The notes under the pieces: model-generated
What the model was told of the DNA's origin: nothing
Databases searched by the model: none
Seen by the model: the letters and a program-made list of their open reading frames with translations, nothing else
Assembly (NCBI GenBank): GCA_041687455.1
Contig: JAWLBY010000004.1
Coordinates: forward strand, 124,001 to 188,000
Origin: JAWLBY01 sp041687455
GTDB lineage: Bacteria > Pseudomonadota > Gammaproteobacteria > Xanthomonadales > Xanthomonadaceae
Reading direction: 5' to 3'
Length of the DNA: 64,000 bases
In this document: piece by piece, positions 52,002-59,655 of the stretch
Numbering within the stretch: the first letter of the stretch is position 1
Layout of the letters: each line of letters opens with the position of its first letter
Position numbers and translations under genes: made by a program

Positions 52002-54557
52002 ATGATGCCGACGATGACGACGAAGAAGAAGCACGACAAGCGCGGCAAGGCCGCGCCCTGGTTGCCGGATTCACTGCTCGGGGCCGATGCGGCCTCGCCC
52101 GGCAAACGACGCGGTCCGAAGACCGAAACGACGGCGAAGCGGGCCGGCAGGCCGACGGCCGCCGGCAAGGGGGTGGCGCCGGCCGGCAAGCGCGGCGGCA
52201 CGACCAAAGCGGCCGGCGCGGCGCCCTCGTCGGTGGAGCCGTCGAAGCCGTCCGACCTGCGCCACGGCGCCGCGGCGCGTCCGGCGCGCCGTCGAACGTC
52301 GGCCGCGGCGGCCGGCAACGATCTGCACGATCCACACGCCGAACGCGAGGCGATGCGCTACGAGCGGCCGATCGCGAGCCGCGAGGCGCTGCTGCAGTTC
52401 CTGACCGAGCGCGGCGAACCGTTGCCGGTCGAGCAGATTGCCGACGCGCTCGGGCTGACCGCTCCGGACCGTTTCGAGGCGCTGTCGCGCCGGCTCGCGG
52501 CGATGGTTCGCGATGGCCAGTTGCTGGTGAACCGGCGCGGCGCCTACGCGCCGGCCGCACGGCTGGATCTGATCCCGGGCGTCGTGATCGCCAATGCCGA
52601 CGGGTTCGGTTTCCTGCGGCCGGATGCTGGCGGCGACGACCTGTTCCTGCCACCGAAGGAGATGCGCTCGGTGTTGCACGGCGATCGCGTGCTGGCGGCG
52701 CTGACCGGCGTCGATGCGCGTGGACGCCGGGAAGGGGCGATCGTCGAGGTGCTCGAGCGGCGTACGACGCGGCTGGTCGGGCGCTATTCGGAAAGCGACG
52801 GCGTCAGCCTGGTGTTGCCGGACGACCGCCGGATCCATCAGGACATCGTCATTCCGCCGGATTCGCGTGGCGGCGCGCGGGCCGGGCAGATCGTGGTCGC
52901 CGAGATCACCGCGCCACCGGCCCGCACGCGCCCGCCGTTCGGCCGCGTCGTGGCGGTGCTCGGCGATGCGCTGACCGCGTCGCTGGTCGTGGAGATGGCG
53001 ATCCAGAGTCACGGCATTCCGCATCAGTGGCCGACCGAGGTGCTGGACGAGGCAACGCAGGTGCACGTCGAGGTGGTGCCGGGCGACGGTGCCGATCGGG
53101 TCGACCTGCGGCAGGTGCCGCTGGTCACGATCGACGGCGAGACGGCCAAGGATTTCGACGACGCGGTCTACTGCGAACAGAACCGCAGCGGGTTCCGGCT
53201 GGTCGTCGCGATTGCCGACGTGTCCCACTACGTGAAGCCCGGCACCGCGCTCGACGACGAAGCCACCCGTCGGGCGACGTCGGTGTACTTCCCCGGCTTC
53301 GTGGTGCCGATGCTGCCGGAGACGCTGTCGAACGGCATCTGTTCGCTGAAGCCGAACGTCGAGCGGATGTGTTTCGTCTGCGACATGCAGGTCGACTTCG
53401 AAGGCAACGTGACGCGCTCGCGTTTCTACGAGGCCATCATGCGCTCGCATGCACGGCTGACCTACACCCAGGTCTGGGCCGCGATCGGCGAGGGCGACGC
53501 CGATGCGCGCGCCGAGCTCGGCAGCGTGCTGCCGCATGTGGAGCGACTGCACCAGCTCTACCGGGTGCTGGCCAGGGCGCGCTCGCGGCGTGGGGCGATC
53601 GAGTTCGACACGCAGGAGGTCGAGTTCGCGATCGGGCCGACCGGCGAGGTGGTTCAGGCGGCGCCGGTCGAGCGCAACGATGCGCACAAGCTGATCGAGG
53701 AATGCATGATCGCCGCCAACGTCGAGGCGGCGCGCTTCCTGTTGAAGAAGAAGATCGCGGCGCCGTACCGCGTGCACGACAAGCCGCCGGAATCGAAGTA
53801 CGCCGACCTGCTCGAGTTCCTCGCCGAGTTCCGGATCCGGATGCCCGGCTGGGACAAGCTCGAGCCGCAGCATTTCACCAGCGCGCTGCAGAAGGCCCGC
53901 AAGCGCACCGATGCGGCATTGATCGAGACGGTGCTGCTGCGGGCGCAGGCGCTGGCCGTCTACCAGCCGCAGAACATCGGTCATTTCGGTCTGGCGCTCG
54001 ATGCCTACGCGCATTTCACGTCGCCGATCCGCCGCTATCCAGACCTGCTCGTGCATCGCGCGATCAAGCACCTGCTGGTCGGCGGGCGCGGCGAGGATTT
54101 CCACTATGCCCCGCACGAAATGGCGGCGCTGTCGTTGCATTGTTCCGAATGCGGCCGGCGTGCCGATGAGGCCGAGCGCGAAGTCGACGAACGCTACCGC
54201 TGCGCGTGGATGGAACGGCACGTCGGCGCCGAATTCGACGGCGTGATCAGTGGCGTGGCGTCGTTCGGCGTGTTCATCGAGCTGGTCGAGTCGCGGGTGT
54301 CCGGTCTCGTGCATGTCACCCAGTTGCCGAACGACTATTACCATTTCGATCCGATCCGCAAGACGATGACCGGCGAACACGTCGGCCTCGAATTGCGACT
54401 CGGCGATCCGGTCCGGGTGCTGGTGCTGCGCGCCAGCCTCGAGGATCGCAAGATCGATTTCCGGCTGGTCTCGCACCAGGGCGAGCCGGTCGGCCAGCAG
54501 GGCGGCTGGCGCAAGCCGGCACGGCAGTTCGGCGCGCGCGGCAAGAGGGGTCGATGA
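52002..54557 (+). CDS. rnr: Ribonuclease R
   Basis: An 851-aa 3'-5' exoribonuclease that digests structured RNA, often induced in cold and stationary phase. A basic Lys/Ala/Gly-rich N-terminus (about 1-110) precedes a winged-helix domain (about 120-185), cold-shock domains (about 190-350), the RNB core (VTIDGETAKDFDDAVY with catalytic Asp residues, then PIRRYPDLLVHRAI) and a C-terminal S1 domain (FDGVISGVASFGVFIEL). ATGs at 52002, 52005 and 52014 are all possible starts with no ribosome site. A TATGAT overlaps the first (52001-52006). The stop overlaps rlmB. Confidence 0.96.
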   Translation: MMPTMTTKKKHDKRGKAAPWLPDSLLGADAASPGKRRGPKTETTAKRAGRPTAAGKGVAPAGKRGGTTKAAGAAPSSVEPSKPSDLRHGAAARPARRRTSAAAAGNDLHDPHAEREAMRYERPIASREALLQFLTERGEPLPVEQIADALGLTAPDRFEALSRRLAAMVRDGQLLVNRRGAYAPAARLDLIPGVVIANADGFGFLRPDAGGDDLFLPPKEMRSVLHGDRVLAALTGVDARGRREGAIVEVLERRTTRLVGRYSESDGVSLVLPDDRRIHQDIVIPPDSRGGARAGQIVVAEITAPPARTRPPFGRVVAVLGDALTASLVVEMAIQSHGIPHQWPTEVLDEATQVHVEVVPGDGADRVDLRQVPLVTIDGETAKDFDDAVYCEQNRSGFRLVVAIADVSHYVKPGTALDDEATRRATSVYFPGFVVPMLPETLSNGICSLKPNVERMCFVCDMQVDFEGNVTRSRFYEAIMRSHARLTYTQVWAAIGEGDADARAELGSVLPHVERLHQLYRVLARARSRRGAIEFDTQEVEFAIGPTGEVVQAAPVERNDAHKLIEECMIAANVEAARFLLKKKIAAPYRVHDKPPESKYADLLEFLAEFRIRMPGWDKLEPQHFTSALQKARKRTDAALIETVLLRAQALAVYQPQNIGHFGLALDAYAHFTSPIRRYPDLLVHRAIKHLLVGGRGEDFHYAPHEMAALSLHCSECGRRADEAEREVDERYRCAWMERHVGAEFDGVISGVASFGVFIELVESRVSGLVHVTQLPNDYYHFDPIRKTMTGEHVGLELRLGDPVRVLVLRASLEDRKIDFRLVSHQGEPVGQQGGWRKPARQFGARGKRGR

Positions 54558-55294
54558 GCGAACAATGGATCGGGGGAATCAATGCGGTTGCGGCCGCATT
54601 GGAGAACGACCGCACCCATGTGCGGGAATTGTGGATCGAGGCGCGGGCGCGCAATCCGCGGCTGGCCGAGCTGGTCGAGCTGGCGCGCGGTGCCGGCATT
54701 CCGGTGCGGCAGGTGGCGACCGACATGCTGGCGCGCGCGGTGCCCGGCGTGAAGCATCAGGGCATCGTGGCGCAGTACGAGCCACCGACCAATCTCGGCG
54801 AGGGCGATCTCGACGAGCTGCTCGGCAAGGTCGAACATCCGTTGCTGCTGGTGCTCGACGGCGTGCAGGATCCGCACAATCTCGGTGCCTGCCTGCGCTC
54901 GGCCGAAGCGGCCGGCGTGGCTGCGGTGATCGTGCCGCGTGATCGTGCGGTCGGCATCACGCCGGTCGTGCGCAAGGCGGCGGCCGGCGCCGCCGACCGG
55001 GTGCCGCTGATCCGGGTCACCAACCTGGCGCGCACGCTGAAGTCGCTGAAGGATGCCGGCGTCTGGATCGTCGGGCTGGCCGGCGAAACCGACAAGTCGC
55101 TGTACCAGATGGACCTGAAGGGGCCGATCGCGATCGCGATGGGCGGCGAGGGCGACGGCCTGCGCCGGCTGACCCGCGAGCATTGCGACTTCCTGGCGCG
55201 GATCCCGATGCTCGGCGCGGTCGAGAGTCTCAACGTCTCGGTGGCGACCGGGATCGCGCTGTTCGAAGCGGTCCGTCAGCGTGGCGGCGGCTAG
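54554..55294 (+). CDS. rlmB: 23S rRNA (guanosine-2'-O)-methyltransferase RlmB
   Basis: A 246-aa SPOUT methyltransferase that modifies Gm2251 in the P loop of 23S rRNA. It has the N-terminal substrate-binding domain (GGINAVAAALE, then VKHQGIVAQY) and the knot with LDGVQDPHNLGACLRSAEAAGV in part, GGEGDGLRRL and IPMLGAVESLNVSVATGIALFE in part. The ATG overlaps the rnr stop (ATGA), the same gene pair as in E. coli. Confidence 0.97.
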   Translation: MSEQWIGGINAVAAALENDRTHVRELWIEARARNPRLAELVELARGAGIPVRQVATDMLARAVPGVKHQGIVAQYEPPTNLGEGDLDELLGKVEHPLLLVLDGVQDPHNLGACLRSAEAAGVAAVIVPRDRAVGITPVVRKAAAGAADRVPLIRVTNLARTLKSLKDAGVWIVGLAGETDKSLYQMDLKGPIAIAMGGEGDGLRRLTREHCDFLARIPMLGAVESLNVSVATGIALFEAVRQRGGG

Positions 55295-55778
55295 CTGCAA
55301 CTGTAGGGAAACCGCCGGCTCTGGCGGGTCCTGCCGGCGCTCTTTCCGACCGCTCTGGAATGCGGTGTGGCGGGGTCAGCAGCACGGCAGGGGGGCGCCA
55401 GCGGGCCAGGTAGGAGGGGCTTCAGCCCCGACCGGCAGCCATGATCCAGCCGCGCGGAGAATTCGTGCGCGGTCGGGGCTGAAGCCCCTCCTACAGTGTG
55501 AGCGATGCATGCAAACTCGCACATGCATGCATCTCGTCGAGCGGATCGGCGACTGGCCGCTTCAGGCGATCCGCACCTGCTTCACGGTTGACGAGACGTT
55601 TCACCCGGCCGTTCGCCCTGATGTATCGAAGGGAGAACGGCCGGGCCGTCGCGCGCGGCCATGCCATTCGCGGCGCGACGGCCGAACGGCCGCTGCCGAG
55701 CCTGTCGACGCCTCGGCACGCACGGCATCGGTCGAGCTGACCAACGATGGCGAAGCGGTTACGCCAGGTCGGCGAAGC
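55295..55778. repeat. REP inverted pair (BIME-like) in a 484-bp intergenic region
   Basis: Two REP cores face each other: GTAGGAGGGGCTTCAGCCCC (from 55410) and its complement (55471-55494), 37 bp apart. They are identical to the REP core in the 22.4-23.5 kb array. The rest of the region (55295-55409 and 55495-55778) shows no gene or signal I recognise. Confidence 0.85.
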
Positions 55779-56210
55779 TCAGCGGCCGATCTTCCACGCC
55801 AGCAGCAGCGCGCCGAGCAGCCAGCCGAGTTCGATCAGGCCGGCATTCGAGCTGACGTACAACCAGGCGAGGTCGAGACTCATCCGGCCGACCGCATCGG
55901 CCGGGCGCAATCCCATCGCCAGGCCGATCCGTGCGGTGGCGAGCAGGAATCCGGCGGCGACGGCGGTCGCCCCGGTGATCAGCGTGGCGGCCACGGCACG
56001 GTCGCTGCCACGCGGATAGCCGGCCAGCCGGACCAGCAGCGCGGCATCGAGCGCGGCGACCAGCGCCATCCAGCCGGCATTGCCGCGGGTGATCAGCGCC
56101 GCGCCGGTCCAGATCGCCGCGACGCCGGCGATGGCGACCGCGGCGGCGACCAGCAGGAACAGGGTGCTGCGCAGCGAGGCACGCTGACGCTGCGGGCGAT
56201 CGGAGGTCAC
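55779..56210 (-). CDS. Small four-helix membrane protein
   Basis: A 143-aa inner-membrane protein I do not recognise. Hydrophobic segments lie at about 15-37, 45-65, 75-98 and 115-138, with a conserved-looking loop GLRPADAVGRMSLDLAWLYVS. The GTG at 56210 has GGAG about 6 nt upstream, and the preceding codons do not look coding. It is divergent from sufT across 76 bp. It may be a lineage-specific membrane protein. Confidence 0.65.
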   Translation of the reverse strand: MTSDRPQRQRASLRSTLFLLVAAAVAIAGVAAIWTGAALITRGNAGWMALVAALDAALLVRLAGYPRGSDRAVAATLITGATAVAAGFLLATARIGLAMGLRPADAVGRMSLDLAWLYVSSNAGLIELGWLLGALLLAWKIGR

Positions 56211-56286
56211 CGCGTCTCCGGGGGTTCGGGGGCCGGGTAGAATAGACGGTCTCGCACCCGTGCGCCGCCGACCCGTTCCTGCCTTC

Positions 56287-56841
56287 ATGTCCTACAGCCG
56301 CACCAGCGAGCCCGTGCAATTCCAGCGCAACTGCGATGTCGTGATGGTGCCGCAGGGCGATCGGGTGACCTTGCCGGCGGGCAGCGTCGGCTACATCACG
56401 CAGGCACTCGGCGGCAGTTTCACCGTGTTCGTCGAAGGCAACCTGTTCCGGGTGGCCGGCAGCGATGCCGACGCGATCGGCAAGGAGCCGGTCGCTGCGC
56501 CGGAGCTGCCGCCCGGTGCCAGCGACGAAGACGTCGAAATGCTGGTCTGGAAACAGTTGCGGACCTGCTTCGATCCGGAGATTCCGATCAACATCGTCGA
56601 TCTCGGCCTGGTCTATTCGTGCGAAGTGCATTCGACCGAGAGCGGCCAGCGCAAGGTCGAGGTCAAGATGACGCTGACTGCACCCGGCTGCGGGATGGGC
56701 GAGATCCTGGTCGACGACGTGCGCAGCAAGGTCGAACTGGTGCCGACGGTCAGCGAGGCCGATGTCGAACTGGTGTTCGATCCGCCCTGGAACCAGTCGA
56801 TGATGAGCGAGGCGGCGCGGCTCGAAACCGGCATGCTGTAG
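56287..56841 (+). CDS. sufT: Fe-S assembly protein SufT-like (MIP18/DUF59)
   Basis: A 184-aa protein. The N-terminal part has RVTLPAGSVGYITQALGGSFTV, and the DUF59 domain (about 80-180) has EIPINIVDLGLVYSCEV and the Cys in TLTAPGCGMG, ending DPPWNQSMMSEAARLETGML (in part). SufT aids Fe-S cluster maturation, mostly under high demand. It is usually in suf operons; here it stands alone. A -10-like TAGAAT (56238-56243) lies 43 bp before the ATG. A GTG at 56260 is possible but adds residues unlike the family. Confidence 0.9.
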   Translation: MSYSRTSEPVQFQRNCDVVMVPQGDRVTLPAGSVGYITQALGGSFTVFVEGNLFRVAGSDADAIGKEPVAAPELPPGASDEDVEMLVWKQLRTCFDPEIPINIVDLGLVYSCEVHSTESGQRKVEVKMTLTAPGCGMGEILVDDVRSKVELVPTVSEADVELVFDPPWNQSMMSEAARLETGML

Positions 56842-57283
56842 CGCACGGCACCGCCGCCGCAGGCTGCAATGCCGCCAGCGGACGTGCCGGGCAGGCTGCA
56901 TGGTCGAGCCCGGTCGCGAGGTGATCCGGCTCGCTTCGGTACTGTGACCGCCCGCGCATTTTTCGCGCCCATGCGGCGGCCGAGCGGATTTCGCCGCCGC
57001 CGCCATGCTGCAGTGCATCCCAGCATCGACAAGCTCGACAGCCCGCGGCTGCTGCGATGCATCACGGGCTTCCTGAATGGCAGTTGACTGAGGCGTTCGC
57101 GCGTGGCTACGGTCCGGCGCGCTTCCTGCTTCGTGCGCGGCTTCGGCCGCCAGCGGCGCCGGAGCGACCGGATACCTTCGTCCGGGACAGCGCAGGGGGC
57201 TGCGCCGGACGGAGACGCGGGCGGGCATGGGGCCCGTTCGTGCCCACACGCGGCGCAGGCCGCACGATCAGGAAACACAGCGA
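56842..57283. other. Intergenic region before the protease gene
   Basis: About 440 bp with no convincing gene. Frames here give Arg/Ala/Pro-rich peptides without start signals. Nothing else seen apart from the protease ribosome site CAGGA near 57268. Confidence 0.5.
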
Positions 57284-59335
57284 ATGACCTCAGCGAAACA
57301 CGCCTTGGCCGCGATGATCACGGCCGGATTGCTGGTGCCGTCCCTTGTTGCTGCCGAACCCTCGGTGCCCCCGTCGCTGCTGGAGGCGATCGTTCTTCGC
57401 GCTCCCGATACGGCGAAATTCGCCAGCGAGGACGGCAAGCGGGTCGGCGGCCCGTTCCGCTACGGTGTCGTGGTCGACGTCGACGGCGTCGGTACCCGAA
57501 CCAGGGGCGCCGGACAGTGGCGTTTCGACGACGACGGCATGGCCACCTGGACCACCCGGATCGTTTCGCCGGGCGCCAAGTCGCTCGACTTCGAATTCAG
57601 CCGCTTCCAGTTGCCGGCCAGCGCCAGGATGTGGATCAGCAGCGCCGACGGCAGCATGACGCGCGGTCCGTTCACGGCCGCCGACATGAATCCGCAGGGC
57701 GGGTTCTTCTCGCCGTACGTGACCGGCGACGACGCAATCATCACGATCAGCGTTCCCAAGGCGCAGCGCCGCCAGGTCGACGTCCGGCTCGGCAGCGCCA
57801 GCCATGCCTATCGCGGCCTGTTCGAGAGCCGCGAATTCGCCGCCAAGTCGGGAAGCTGCAACGTCGATGTCGCCTGTCCGGCCGGCGATGGCTGGCAGGA
57901 TCCGATCGACTCGGTCGGCCAGTACACGTTCCGGCAGGGCGGTTCGACCTATGTCTGCACCGGCAGCCTGATCGCCAACACGGCCGGCACCACGACGCCG
58001 TATTTCCTGACCGCCAACCACTGCGTCAGCACCGAGACGGTGGCCGACTCGCTGGTCGTGTACTGGAACTACCAGTCGAGCACCTGCCGCACGCCGGGCT
58101 CGTCGAGCAGCGGCACGTCGCTGTCGAAGACGATCGCGACCCACTCGCAGTCGGGCGCCGCGCTGGTGGCGACCAACTCCGCCAGCGACTTCGCGCTGCT
58201 GCGGCTCGACGCCAACGTGCCGACCGATTCCGGCCCGTATTTCTCCGGTTGGGATGCGCGTGACGTCGCGCCGAGCGGGGCGGCCGGCATCCATCATCCG
58301 GCAGGCCACGAGAAGCGCATCTCGATCGAGAACGACGCGCTGTCGGTGTCCGGCTACGGCGGCTCCAGCGGCACGACCCACCTGCGCGTCTGGGACTGGG
58401 ACCAGGGCACCACCGAGGGCGGCTCGTCGGGCTCCGGCCTGTGGAATCCGGACAAGCGGCTGGTCGGCCAGTTGCACGGCGGTTCGGCTGCCTGCGGCAA
58501 TGACCTGTCGGACTACTACGGCCGCATCGCGGTGTCCTGGAACGGCGGCGGCACCTCGGCCACGCGGCTGAAGGACTGGCTCGACCCGGCCAACAGTGGT
58601 GCGCTGACGCTGAACGGCTACCGCGACGGCAGCACTCCGCCGCCGCCGCCGCCGCCGTCGTCGAACGAACTGCAGAACGGTATCGCGGTCAGCAATCTGT
58701 CGGCCAGCACCGGCGGCGAACTGCGCTACACGATGGCAGTGCCGTCCGGCGCCAGCAACCTGTCGTTCGCGATCAGCGGTGGCACCGGTGATGCCGACCT
58801 GTACGTCAAGTTCGGCAGCGAACCGACCACCAGCAGCTACGACTGCCGGCCGTACAAGTCCGGCAATGCGGAAACCTGCTCGTTCGCGACGCCGCAGGCG
58901 GGTACCTACCATGTGATGCTGCGCGCCTATTCGAGCTTCTCCGGCGTCAGTCTGGTCGGCAGCTACAGCGAAGGCGGTGGTGGTGGCAGTGAGCCGTCGT
59001 TCTTCGAGAACACGGCGAACTACACGATCAGCGACAAGAAGACCGTCGAGAGCCCGATCAGCGTCAGCGGGCGCAGCGGCAACGCGCCCAGCGCGTTGGA
59101 GGTCGACGTGCGGATCATCCACACCTACATCGGTGATCTGAAGGTCGATCTGGTCGCGCCGGACGGCAGCCTGTACAACCTGCACAACCGCAGCGGCGGC
59201 AGCGCCGACAACATCATCACCAGCTACACGGTGAATGCGTCGAGCGAAGTCGCGAACGGCACCTGGAAACTGCGCGTGTACGACGCCGCCAATGGTGACG
59301 TCGGCTACATCGACAGTTGGAGCCTGCAGTTCTGA
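57284..59335 (+). CDS. Secreted trypsin-like serine protease, lysyl-endopeptidase type, with PPC and P domains
   Basis: A 683-aa exported S1-family protease. A signal peptide (about 1-24) is followed by a propeptide (about 25-195) and the protease domain with H246 (TANHC), D302 (ASDFALLRLD) and S382 (GGSSGSGLW). It resembles Achromobacter/Lysobacter Lys-C enzymes. A Pro linker (about 450-457) leads to a PPC domain (about 462-562) and a P/Homo-B-like domain (about 575-683, HTYIGDLKVDLVAPDGSLYN). C-terminal domains are usually removed on secretion. No type II secretion genes are nearby. Confidence 0.92.
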   Translation: MTSAKHALAAMITAGLLVPSLVAAEPSVPPSLLEAIVLRAPDTAKFASEDGKRVGGPFRYGVVVDVDGVGTRTRGAGQWRFDDDGMATWTTRIVSPGAKSLDFEFSRFQLPASARMWISSADGSMTRGPFTAADMNPQGGFFSPYVTGDDAIITISVPKAQRRQVDVRLGSASHAYRGLFESREFAAKSGSCNVDVACPAGDGWQDPIDSVGQYTFRQGGSTYVCTGSLIANTAGTTTPYFLTANHCVSTETVADSLVVYWNYQSSTCRTPGSSSSGTSLSKTIATHSQSGAALVATNSASDFALLRLDANVPTDSGPYFSGWDARDVAPSGAAGIHHPAGHEKRISIENDALSVSGYGGSSGTTHLRVWDWDQGTTEGGSSGSGLWNPDKRLVGQLHGGSAACGNDLSDYYGRIAVSWNGGGTSATRLKDWLDPANSGALTLNGYRDGSTPPPPPPPSSNELQNGIAVSNLSASTGGELRYTMAVPSGASNLSFAISGGTGDADLYVKFGSEPTTSSYDCRPYKSGNAETCSFATPQAGTYHVMLRAYSSFSGVSLVGSYSEGGGGGSEPSFFENTANYTISDKKTVESPISVSGRSGNAPSALEVDVRIIHTYIGDLKVDLVAPDGSLYNLHNRSGGSADNIITSYTVNASSEVANGTWKLRVYDAANGDVGYIDSWSLQF

Positions 59336-59365
59336 CCGGAGCGAACGGTTCCGGGCAGTGACGAC

Positions 59366-59389
59366 GAACCCCGGCTTCGGCCGGGGTTC
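59366..59389 (+). terminator. Intrinsic terminator of the protease gene
   Basis: Stem GAACCCCGGC, loop TTCG, stem GCCGGGGTTC, then TCTTTT. It is 30 bp after the stop. Confidence 0.9.
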
Positions 59390-59655
59390 TCTTTTGGTGC
59401 GCCCGGCACGGGTGCACTCCTGGAGGTTCACGTCCTCCCGTGAGCTGACCACAGCGAGCGAAGTGAAGCGCAACTGCGCGAGGGCGACCGAGCGTGGGGA
59501 GGAAGCGTGGAACGAAGCTGCGGGCCGATGGACACGAACCGGATACGCCGCGCCGGCGTTCGTTCGTGAGCGGCTGCAGCCGGCATGTCAGCAGCCACGC
59601 CGGTCGCCGTGACCGGCGCTACACTCGCCACGACTTCGCCTCGACGGCCCGACCG
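59390..59655. other. Intergenic region before the DUF2339 gene
   Basis: About 265 bp between the terminator and the DUF2339 ATG. I see no gene, repeat or recognisable promoter in it. Confidence 0.45.

Noticed and set aside
56842..57283. Genes between sufT and the protease
   Set aside because: Open frames on both strands lack starts with ribosome sites and show no family motif.
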